DNA of 7,001 nt from Helicobacteraceae bacterium (GTDB taxonomy: Bacteria > Campylobacterota > Campylobacteria > Campylobacterales > SZUA-545): assembly GCA_031276985.1 (NCBI GenBank), contig JAISMA010000062.1:1-7001 (forward strand). Direction: 5' to 3'. Each line of letters opens with the position of its first letter. Positions within the stretch are counted from its first letter, which is position 1. The notes below the pieces were generated by a model, which saw only the letters and a program-made list of their open reading frames with translations, was not told the origin of the DNA and did not search any database. Positions 1 to 5,304 of this stretch are shown in pieces. The translations under genes and the position numbers were made by a program.

Positions 1-137
1 GCAAAGGCGTTAAAAAAGATATTGCTAAAGCGCGAACGCTTCTTGAGCGAGCCTATGAAAAGGCTACGCCCGGAGGAGAATTAAGTAGGTTGGTAAAACA
101 AGCCCTAACCGCCCTCGACGCTAATCAATCCAAATGA
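1..137 (+). CDS. C-terminal end of a Sel1/TPR-like repeat protein (partial, begins before the window)
   Basis: Reading in the frame that ends at the TGA at 135-137 gives 44 residues starting KGVKKDIAKARTLLERAYEK and ending LTALDANQSK. These match the last residues of the 441-residue Sel1-like protein ending at 2309 (KGVKKDLVKARSLLEQALDK and the same LTALDANQSK end), so this is the tail of a paralogue. The KGVKKD-xx-KAR-xLLE pattern is typical of a Sel1-type alpha-hairpin: the loop GVKKD followed by a second helix. The stop shares bases with the ATG of the next gene (ATGA), so translation of the two is probably coupled. Start, signal peptide and repeat number lie outside the window. Sel1 proteins are usually protein-interaction scaffolds, often exported; the partner here is unknown. 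Confidence 0.85.
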   Translation, partial: KGVKKDIAKARTLLERAYEKATPGGELSRLVKQALTALDANQSK

Positions 138-144
138 CGACAAT
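101..144. repeat. Direct repeat, copy 1: Sel1 gene end plus ATGA junction
   Basis: These 44 bp are identical to 2273-2316. They span the last codons of the Sel1-like reading frame, its TGA, and the first bases of the overlapping downstream frame (ATGACGACAAT). The wider segment 1-144 aligns without gaps to 2173-2316, with divergence mostly in 54-100. Confidence 0.95.
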
Positions 145-1021
145 TCTCGCCGTTCAAACGATAGACGACGGCAGGAACAAGAAAGACGAACTGAACCGCT
201 CCAGTCCCAACGATATAAGAAAGTATTTCGCAAGATTATACGACGACGATCCCGAACTCTACGATCTATGCGCCTTTAACGAGTTTAGCGCGCTTAAAGC
301 CGCGATAGGCAGATATTCCGTAACCGACGATAAAGACGGCGTAAAGTTTCCCTTTAGCATGGTCATAGGCAGAGATCGCAACGCCGTTTATACGATCGAG
401 GCTATAAAACTATCTCCTTCGCTCGCGCTTGAGGCGAAGGGATTATACTTTTACCATGCCGACGAAAGAGGCGCTTTTATACAAAGCGATCTAGACAAGG
501 CAAACGAAGGATACGACCAAGCAAGCCAAACGCAAAGCGATCAAACAGATCAATCGCTTTCGTATCGGAACATAAGCGCTCTTATCAAAGAGAGAATAAA
601 CGTAGCTCATCGTATCGTAGCGACATACAAAGCCAATAAGATCGCTAAAATGGAGCGCGATATGGAACGCGCCAAAGCCGAAGGCAGAATGGTCTTTTAC
701 AACGAAGGCGCTCTCGATAACCCAAAGGTCTTTTCGGAACGCTTAGTAAAAGAGCTTACGGAAGCCTTGAAGCCTATAGCGATTATAGTCGCAACGGACA
801 ACGCCGCGCTAAAGTATCTGATAACGTGGAAAGTAGAACCTGACGGGCAAAGAGCTTCCGTTTTAATATCGGATTGCAGGCGAATAACGCTTAACCGATA
901 CGATCTAAGATACCTTAGAAACGAAGCTAAGGTTATAACAGAGCCTTACGCTCTGCCAAACGAACGAGAGGAGAAACAGATCTATGATCGCGAGCATTAC
1001 GAATTCTGGAAGATCGTTTAA
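134..1021 (+). CDS. Hypothetical protein, 295 residues, translationally coupled to the upstream Sel1-like gene
   Basis: I do not recognise a family. The protein is soluble-looking and highly charged, with no signal peptide and no membrane segment, so it is probably cytoplasmic. Residues about 1-120 look globular (LYDDDPELYDLCAFNEFSAL; FPFSMVIGRDRNAVYTIEAI). Residues 124-142 are a Gln/Ser/Asp-rich linker (QASQTQSDQTDQS), 146-185 are helical and may form a coiled coil (ISALIKERINVAHRIV, then KMERDMERAKAEG), and 205-295 form a second mixed region. No catalytic motif stands out. The ATG overlaps the upstream stop in ATGA and has no clear Shine-Dalgarno sequence, which fits termination-reinitiation. 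The end overlaps the next gene's ATG by 38 bp. Three consecutive overlapping genes suggest one transcript. Codon use resembles the Sel1 neighbours. That it acts together with the Sel1 proteins is inferred only from coupling. Confidence 0.75.
   Translation: MTTILAVQTIDDGRNKKDELNRSSPNDIRKYFARLYDDDPELYDLCAFNEFSALKAAIGRYSVTDDKDGVKFPFSMVIGRDRNAVYTIEAIKLSPSLALEAKGLYFYHADERGAFIQSDLDKANEGYDQASQTQSDQTDQSLSYRNISALIKERINVAHRIVATYKANKIAKMERDMERAKAEGRMVFYNEGALDNPKVFSERLVKELTEALKPIAIIVATDNAALKYLITWKVEPDGQRASVLISDCRRITLNRYDLRYLRNEAKVITEPYALPNEREEKQIYDREHYEFWKIV
969..973 (+). promoter_or_regulatory. Shine-Dalgarno of the second Sel1-like gene
   Basis: AGGAG within GAGAGGAGAA lies 10 bases before the ATG at 984, inside the 3' end of the preceding gene. 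It is the strongest ribosome-binding site near any of the candidate starts of the Sel1-like gene and is the reason for preferring 984. Confidence 0.5.
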
Positions 1022-2309
1022 TCGCGGAATGGAAATAATCGCGCAATCGGGAATGTTAGAAAAGTCCGATATGTTAGAAACAACGATTGAATATAAACGA
1101 TCGAACGTTCAACAAATACGACAAACGCAACGATCAATCGTTCATCAAACGCGCAGATCGCAACGATCAATCGTTAATCAAACGAAACGATCCGAAACAA
1201 TTGAACATGAGCGATCAATCGTTCATCAAACGCGCAGATCGCAACGATCAATCGTTAAGCGAACGCAAAGATCGCAAACGACCAAACGATCGAGATCGTT
1301 ATTTTCGTTTCTGTTTTCGTTCTCTTTTTTATCGCTCTTTTCGTTTAACGTTTCGGCGAACGCTGAAATAGATATTTACGGCTCATATTCCGACAGAAGG
1401 ATAACCGAATTAGAAAGCGCGGCTTCCAAAGGCGACGCAACGGCGGCTTACGAACTAGCGACTATTCATAAAACCGATAAGAAATATAAACAAGCTATCA
1501 AGTGGTACGAGATTTCGCATAAAATGGGCGATAAAGACGCCGCTTATGCTTTAGGCGTACTCTACGAGGACGATCTTAAAGATTATCCAAAAGCAATCAA
1601 ATGGTACGAGATCGCGCATAATCAAAAAGATAAAAAAGCCGCTTACGCTTTAGGTTTGTTATATAAAGATACGCTTAAAGATTATTTAAAAGCTATCGAA
1701 TGGCTTGAAGTAGCGCATAATCAAAAGCATAAAAAAGCCGCCTACGCTTTAGGATTAGTACATAAACAACAATTACAAAATTATGCAAACGCTGAAAAAT
1801 GGTACGAGATCGCGCATAATCAAGGCGATAAAGACGCGGCTTACGCTTTGGGTATTCTTTACGGAAATATATTAAAAGACTATCCAAAAGCTATCGAATG
1901 GTATGAAACGGCGCATAATAAAAAAGACAAACGAGCGGCTTATGCTTTGGGTTTGCTTTACGATGATATACTAAAAGATTATCCAAAAGCTATCGAATGG
2001 TATGTGATCGCGCATAATCAAGATGATATAAACGCGGCTTTAGCTTTAGGCTTACTGTACGACGATACATTAAAAGACTATCCGCAAGCGTTCAAATGGT
2101 ATGAAATTGCCTATGACAACGATAAAAAAAATTACGCTGCTTTGGCTAGGCTGGGTATCGCCTACGCGGAAGGCAAAGGCGTTAAAAAAGATCTTGTTAA
2201 AGCGCGATCATTGCTTGAACAAGCCCTTGATAAAGCGGATATTGGAAGCGGCGCAAGCAAACTAGCCAAAGAAGCCCTAACCGCCCTCGACGCTAATCAA
2301 TCCAAATGA
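984..2309 (+). CDS. Sel1/TPR-like repeat protein with internal signal-peptide-like segment, 441 residues
   Basis: From about residue 154 to 418 the protein is eight tandem helical repeats of 32-34 residues, consensus AAYALGLLYDDxLKDYPKAI followed by xWYEIAHNQxDKK. This is a Sel1/TPR-like solenoid, usually a protein-binding scaffold. The tail (KGVKKDLVKARSLLEQAL to LDANQSK) is shared with the gene ending at 137. Residues 105-121 are a hydrophobic Phe/Ser/Leu stretch (LFSFLFSFSFLSLFSF), preceded by KRSRS and followed by VSANA|E, which has every mark of a Sec signal peptide with cleavage after residue 127; the repeats would then lie outside the cytoplasm. No ATG, GTG or TTG lies just before it in frame, however. 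The preceding 100 residues are a basic Arg/Ser/Gln-rich repeat. The listed ATG at 984 has a good AGGAG 10 bases upstream; ATGs at 1029, 1053 and 1071 are alternatives. There is no cysteine, so this is not a Helicobacter cysteine-rich (Hcp) protein. Confidence 0.8.
   Translation: MIASITNSGRSFNRGMEIIAQSGMLEKSDMLETTIEYKRSNVQQIRQTQRSIVHQTRRSQRSIVNQTKRSETIEHERSIVHQTRRSQRSIVKRTQRSQTTKRSRSLFSFLFSFSFLSLFSFNVSANAEIDIYGSYSDRRITELESAASKGDATAAYELATIHKTDKKYKQAIKWYEISHKMGDKDAAYALGVLYEDDLKDYPKAIKWYEIAHNQKDKKAAYALGLLYKDTLKDYLKAIEWLEVAHNQKHKKAAYALGLVHKQQLQNYANAEKWYEIAHNQGDKDAAYALGILYGNILKDYPKAIEWYETAHNKKDKRAAYALGLLYDDILKDYPKAIEWYVIAHNQDDINAALALGLLYDDTLKDYPQAFKWYEIAYDNDKKNYAALARLGIAYAEGKGVKKDLVKARSLLEQALDKADIGSGASKLAKEALTALDANQSK
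1131..1258. repeat. In-frame GATC-rich direct repeat in the N-terminus of the Sel1-like gene
   Basis: A 47-bp sequence at 1131-1177 recurs without mismatch at 1212-1258, 81 bp (27 codons) apart. Inside each copy the word CGATCAATCGTT occurs twice, 33 bp apart. The encoded 11-residue unit reads RSIVHQTRRSQ, RSIVNQTKRSE, then again RSIVHQTRRSQ, RSIVKRTQRSQ. All spacings are multiples of three. GATC occurs at 1099, 1132, 1156, 1165, 1189, 1213, 1237, 1246, 1270, 1288 and 1294, with 24 bp the commonest spacing. Confidence 0.9.
1443..2237 (+). repeat. Array of eight Sel1/TPR-like repeats (about 99 bp each)
   Basis: Repeat units begin at residues 154, 186, 219, 252, 285, 318, 351 and 385 of the Sel1-like protein (nucleotides 1443, 1539, 1638, 1737, 1836, 1935, 2034 and 2136). 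The five central units are exactly 33 codons. Conserved positions are AAYALG at the start of helix A, LKDYPKAI at the start of helix B, and WYEIAHNQ at its end. Unit 4 departs most (LVHKQQLQNYANAEK). Unit 8 is a classical Sel1 form with AYAEGKGVKKD. Conservation at the DNA level suggests recent unit duplication. Confidence 0.85.
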
Positions 2310-2316
2310 CGACAAT
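2273..2316. repeat. Direct repeat, copy 2: Sel1 gene end plus ATGA junction
   Basis: Identical to 101-144. Here the overlapping ATG at 2306 opens a frame of only 25 codons, ending with TGA at 2381-2383. After ATGACGACAAT the similarity to the 295-residue gene falls away at once, so the partner gene is absent or decayed in this copy. Confidence 0.95.
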
Positions 2317-2362
2317 GCCCGCCCGTCGCTCGTTCAACCGCCCGCAATCGACCGCGATTCTA

Positions 2363-2394
2363 TCATTCCCGTTATTACCGTGAAAGCGGAAATC
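2363..2394 (-). repeat. Palindromic intergenic repeat, degraded, inverted
   Basis: TCATTCCCG ... TGAAAGCGGAAATC resembles the reverse complement of the intact copy at 2808-2832, with an interrupted centre. It begins about 50 bp after the end of the Sel1-like gene. Confidence 0.55.
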
Positions 2395-2423
2395 TAAATC
2401 TAAAACCTTCGCAAAATAATTTT

Positions 2424-2450
2424 GGATACCCGTCTTCGCTAGCATAATGC
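2424..2450 (+). repeat. Palindromic intergenic repeat, degraded
   Basis: GGATACCCGTCTTCGCTAGC followed by ATAATGC keeps the GGATACCCG left arm of the intact copy. The right arm is mutated so that the stem no longer closes fully. Confidence 0.5.
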
Positions 2451-2572
2451 TATACGTTCCGATCGCCGTTTGTTTTGCAATCTGTCATGCTGTTGTTTGC
2501 TTTTATTGTTGCGAAAATCTAACATTTGCGTCATGTCCGCAACAATCCATTGTGAAGACAAGAGACGCGCCT

Positions 2573-2604
2573 TCCTCCCGCCATATCCGCGAAAGCAAGT
2601 ATCC
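2573..2604 (-). repeat. Palindromic intergenic repeat, degraded, inverted
   Basis: The segment 2587-2604 is the reverse complement of GGATACTTGCTTTCGCGG, one or two changes from the left arm and loop of the intact repeat. The flanking CCTCCCG part is diverged. Confidence 0.55.
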
Positions 2605-2663
2605 AAAAAGAAAGTTAAGAGCCCTCGCGAATACCGATTGTTTGCGATTATCCACAAGAATAT

Positions 2664-2690
2664 GGATACCCGCTTTCCTCCGCGACGTAC
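2664..2690 (+). repeat. Palindromic intergenic repeat, degraded
   Basis: GGATACCCGCTTTC matches the intact copy exactly over its first 14 bases, and the sequence then diverges as CTCCGCGACGTAC. A further decayed relative follows at 2703-2729 (GGCTATCGCTTCTTCGCGG then TTATGACC). Confidence 0.6.
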
Positions 2691-2702
2691 ATCCTCAAGC
2701 GG

Positions 2703-2729
2703 GCTATCGCTTCTTCGCGGTTATGACCC
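2703..2729 (+). repeat. Palindromic intergenic repeat, strongly degraded
   Basis: The order of elements GG-TA-CGCTT-TCGCGG-ATGAC is recognisable against the intact copy at 2808-2832, but with several substitutions and a small insertion. Confidence 0.4.
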
Positions 2730-2807
2730 ATTAGAATACAGCGTTAAACCAAGATAGCGGCTACTTGCGCGATTGATCGCGCAATGCAATGCGAACGTTT
2801 TGAGAAT

Positions 2808-2832
2808 GGATACCCGCTTTCGCGGGAATGAC
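2808..2832 (+). repeat. Palindromic intergenic repeat, intact copy
   Basis: The sequence GGATACCCGC-TTTC-GCGGGAATGAC contains a perfect 5-bp stem (CCCGC at 2813-2817, GCGGG at 2822-2826) around a TTTC loop. It belongs to the REP-like/dRS3-like type found between genes in many proteobacteria, whose translation yields VIPAKAGI or similar. This copy is the best preserved in the window. Confidence 0.8.
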
Positions 2833-2899
2833 AAGAAGAAGGGGAAGCGCGATTGTGGCAAACAATCGTGCCGATCTGGGCGGACGATCGGAAAGGATA

Positions 2900-2955
2900 G
2901 GCGATCGTTTAGCGAAGATCTCGGACGATGATCGGTTATTGATCGGGCGGGCAAA
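2900..2955. repeat. GATC-rich 56-bp repeat, copy 1
   Basis: Aligns without gaps to 3000-3055, with 45 of 56 positions equal by hand count. Both start GGCGATCGTT and contain GCGAAGATCTC, then TGATCG near the end. GATC sites lie at 2903, 2917, 2930 and 2941, the same internal spacing (14, 13, 11) as copy 2. Confidence 0.85.
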
Positions 2956-2999
2956 CGGAAGCGATCGGGGCGGGAGTCCGATCGCAAGCGGAAGCGAGG

Positions 3000-3055
3000 G
3001 GCGATCGTTGCGCGAAGATCTCAAACGACGATCGGCTACTGATCGCGCCTCCAAA
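3000..3055. repeat. GATC-rich 56-bp repeat, copy 2
   Basis: Second copy, exactly 100 bp after the first, with GATC at 3003, 3017, 3030 and 3041. Four more GATC sites (2873, 2886, 2963, 2980) lie before and between the copies, giving 12 in about 170 bp. Confidence 0.85.
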
Positions 3056-3089
3056 TAACTAAATATTCACGAATAACTAAATGTTCACG
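3054..3089. repeat. 18-bp tandem repeat, two copies
   Basis: AATAACTAAATATTCACG at 3054-3071 is followed directly by the same sequence with one A-to-G change at 3072-3089. It ends four bases before the rnj stop codon, so it lies at the very start of the rnj 3' untranslated region. It is A/T-rich in an otherwise G/C-rich repeat zone. Confidence 0.85.
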
Positions 3090-3093
3090 AAGA

Positions 3094-5304
3094 TCATTGC
3101 ACAAAGATATTCGGCACGATGATCGGGTATTTTTTCAGCGCGCGGAACGCCATTTTCTTGATCGCCTGACGCAAATTGTTCTCGATTAGGCGCGGATTGT
3201 TGTACTCTTCGGGCTTCAATCCCTCGACAAAGCTGTCGATTAGCGATTCGACCTCCTTATTGAACTTATGCTCGCGCTTTTGCGCCACCAGCCCAAAACT
3301 CGTAACCTTCGGGCGCGAGGCGAGTTTGTGCCCCTGCTTGTCCAGTTGCGCGATAAGCATAATGATCCCCTCTTTGGCGAGGTTTTGGCGGTCAAACACG
3401 ACTTCGCTCTCCACCTCGCGGTTGCTTTGGTTGTCGATGAACGTCTTGCCGCTTCGCACGCTGCGCGTTTTGCGTACGCCTTTATGAGAAATGTCGATCT
3501 GCTCGCCGTCTTCCAGCACGACGACGTTGCGCTCCGCCACGCCGCAGACGATCGCCGTCTCCTTGTGCTTCAAAAGGTGCTGATACTCGCCGTGAACGGG
3601 GATAAAGTAGCGCGGTTTGACCAGCCGAATCATCATCTTCTGCTCCTCTTGCGCCGCGTGTCCGCTCACGTGGATTTCGCTGAACTCCTGATACGCGATC
3701 GACGCGCCCGTTTTGGCGATCTGATTAACCACCGTCGATATGCTCGCCTCGTTGCCCGGAATTGCCTTCGCGCTGATGACGATCGTGTCGGTCGGCTTGA
3801 TATGCACGTGGCGATGCTCGTTTACGCTCATTCTAAACAGCGCCGCCTGACTTTCGCCCTGACTGCCCGTCGTGATCACCAGCACCTCGTTGTCGGGCAG
3901 TTTGGTTACTTCGTGCGCGTCGATAAACATTTTCTGATCGATCTTGACGTATTCCAGCTCCATAGCGATATTGAGGTTTTTCTCCATCGACCGCCCGATC
4001 ACCGCCACCTTGCGCCCGTACTTTTTCGCGCTGTCGATTGCCTGCGCTATGCGGTGCGAATTGGAGCTGAACGTGCTCATAATGACGCGCCCTTTAGCTT
4101 TGGAAAAAAGTTCGTCAAAGGTTTTGCCCACGATCGATTCGCTTTTGGTCATGCCCGTATTGAAGCTGTTTGTGCTGTCGCTAAAAAGCGCCAACACGCC
4201 GCGTTCGCCGTAATACGCCAATCTGTGATAATCGGGCGGCGCGCCGTCGATTGGCGAGTTGTCCAGCTTGAAATCGCCCGTGTGAATGATCGTGCCAGCG
4301 TCGGTCGTAATCGCCAAAGAACAAGCGTCGATCACCGAATGCGTCATATGTATCCACTCCACCTCGAAATCGCCGATTTTGACGGGTTTGCGCTTTTCAA
4401 TGAAGCGAAAAAAGCTCTTGTGCGCGACGATCTTGTGTTCGTCAAACTTACTGCCGATCATCGCAAGCGGTAGCGGCGTGCCGTAAAGCGGCACTTGAAG
4501 CTCTTTGAACAGATACGGCGCAGCGCCGATGTGATCCTCGTGCGCGTGCGTGATGACCACGCCTTTAATCTTGTCTTTGATCGCGTGTAGATAGCTGAAA
4601 TCAGGCGTTAAAATATCCACGCCGTGCATATCGGGCGTGGGAAAGCTCATGCCCGCGTCGACGACAATCGCGCTGTTTTCCGTCTCAAACACGGCTATAT
4701 TGCCGCCGATTTGATCCAGCCCGCCAAGCGAGACGAAGCGCACCGATCGGTTCGGATCGCCAAATTTCGTGAACGTACTAAGCCGTTCGCCCTGCCCTGC
4801 CCTGTTTGCCTCCAGCGCGTCGCGCATGCGTCCAAACCAGCCTTCGCCGTTTTCGTCGATGCCGCCCGCCGTGGGATCGCCCGCTTTGGCTTGGCTTTGG
4901 AATTTTGGCGCTTTACGCGCTATCGCTCCGCCTTCCGCGCCCTGATCGCCCAGATCGGCGCTGTCGTCGAGATCGTCGTTGTCGTTAAAATCGTCGGCGG
5001 TTGCGCGTTGATCTAATCGCTCGGCGCGATCGCCGTAAGCGCCGCCGCCGCGATCGAATCGGTCGGATCTGTCCGATCCCGATCTATCGCGCCGATCGGC
5101 GTTTGTCTCGCGCGCGCCTCTTGCGCCGCCGTAGCGGTTGTCGTTTGGTCGGCGGTTGCGGTTTTTGTCGCCGAATTTGCGCCGTTTGCCCTGCCGATCT
5201 TTTTGCGCGCCCCCCGCGTTTGCGTTTGGCGCGTTTGTCCCGCTTGGCGGGTTTGCGTTTTCCCCTTCGCCCGTCGGCGCGGGATCGTTTTCTTTATCAT
5301 CCAT
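3094..5304 (-). CDS. rnj: Ribonuclease J, 736 residues, with long disordered N-terminal extension
   Basis: RNase J is a metallo-beta-lactamase/beta-CASP enzyme with 5'-3' exonuclease and endonuclease activity; in Helicobacter it is a major RNA-decay enzyme in the cytoplasm. Visible motifs are HAHEDH (residues 253-258), the metal-site HTGDF (341-345), SDSTNS (375-380), SGHA (547-550) and PVHGEY (569-574). The lactamase core starts near residue 187 (VRFVSLGGLDQIGGN), and the C-terminal domain ends RALKKYPIIVPNIFVQ. All expected metal-binding histidines seem present. Residues 1 to about 150 are low-complexity and charged, with DR/RS repeats (residues 67-100) and an acidic DDFNDNDDLDD stretch. 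H. pylori RNase J also has a long N-terminal extension, as I recall about 130 residues. The start is supported by AAGGA about 7 bases upstream. It overlaps the ksgA stop by 8 bp, so coupling is likely. Confidence 0.96.
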   Translation of the reverse strand: MDDKENDPAPTGEGENANPPSGTNAPNANAGGAQKDRQGKRRKFGDKNRNRRPNDNRYGGARGARETNADRRDRSGSDRSDRFDRGGGAYGDRAERLDQRATADDFNDNDDLDDSADLGDQGAEGGAIARKAPKFQSQAKAGDPTAGGIDENGEGWFGRMRDALEANRAGQGERLSTFTKFGDPNRSVRFVSLGGLDQIGGNIAVFETENSAIVVDAGMSFPTPDMHGVDILTPDFSYLHAIKDKIKGVVITHAHEDHIGAAPYLFKELQVPLYGTPLPLAMIGSKFDEHKIVAHKSFFRFIEKRKPVKIGDFEVEWIHMTHSVIDACSLAITTDAGTIIHTGDFKLDNSPIDGAPPDYHRLAYYGERGVLALFSDSTNSFNTGMTKSESIVGKTFDELFSKAKGRVIMSTFSSNSHRIAQAIDSAKKYGRKVAVIGRSMEKNLNIAMELEYVKIDQKMFIDAHEVTKLPDNEVLVITTGSQGESQAALFRMSVNEHRHVHIKPTDTIVISAKAIPGNEASISTVVNQIAKTGASIAYQEFSEIHVSGHAAQEEQKMMIRLVKPRYFIPVHGEYQHLLKHKETAIVCGVAERNVVVLEDGEQIDISHKGVRKTRSVRSGKTFIDNQSNREVESEVVFDRQNLAKEGIIMLIAQLDKQGHKLASRPKVTSFGLVAQKREHKFNKEVESLIDSFVEGLKPEEYNNPRLIENNLRQAIKKMAFRALKKYPIIVPNIFVQ
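4944..5097. repeat. GATC-dense stretch inside the RNase J N-terminal extension
   Basis: GATC occurs at 4944, 4953, 4971, 5010, 5028, 5052, 5066, 5075, 5081 and 5094, ten times in 154 bp. Read on the minus strand it encodes DR and RS dipeptides and parts of the acidic linker between residues about 70 and 120 of RNase J. It is not a clean tandem repeat. Confidence 0.6.

Larger units (their letters stand above)
2310..3093. other. Gene-free repeat-rich region between convergent genes
   Basis: No reading frame here has the codon pattern of the neighbours. Short frames on either strand translate simple repeat DNA; one on the minus strand contains VIPAKAGI, a familiar spurious translation of intergenic palindromic repeats. 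The contents are degraded palindromic repeats (2363-2832), a GATC-dense segment (2873-3044) and an 18-bp tandem repeat (3054-3089). I see no tRNA and no convincing rho-independent terminator for either converging gene. Confidence 0.75.

Noticed and set aside
1087..1371. 94-codon frame overlapping the start of the Sel1-like gene
   Set aside because: It exists because the GATC repeat has a period divisible by three and lacks stops in two frames. It has no Sel1 continuation and no plausible product.
984..2309. Helicobacter cysteine-rich (Hcp) Sel1 protein
   Set aside because: The protein has no cysteine, and its central repeats are 33 residues long without the paired cysteines of Hcp proteins.
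2447..2757. Two overlapping 95-codon plus-strand frames
   Set aside because: They run through degraded palindromic repeats, with no ribosome-binding site and no coherent composition.
2873..3044. Replication origin suggested by clustered GATC
   Set aside because: No DnaA boxes and no adjacent A/T-rich unwinding element or dnaA gene were seen, and GATC clustering also occurs inside coding regions here.
2721..3054. Minus-strand frames of 88 and 97 codons in the intergenic region
   Set aside because: They translate the palindromic repeat (VIPAKAGI, SFPRKRVSI) and the GATC repeats; such frames are well-known artefacts.
2363..3055. CRISPR-like array
   Set aside because: The repeats are in both orientations, degraded and irregularly spaced; the 100-bp-spaced pair has only two copies, and no cas gene is visible.
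3268..4473. Open frame of 401 codons on the plus strand opposite rnj
   Set aside because: It is antisense to the conserved beta-lactamase core of RNase J, and its Arg/His/Ala-rich composition is that of a mirror of the real gene's codon pattern.
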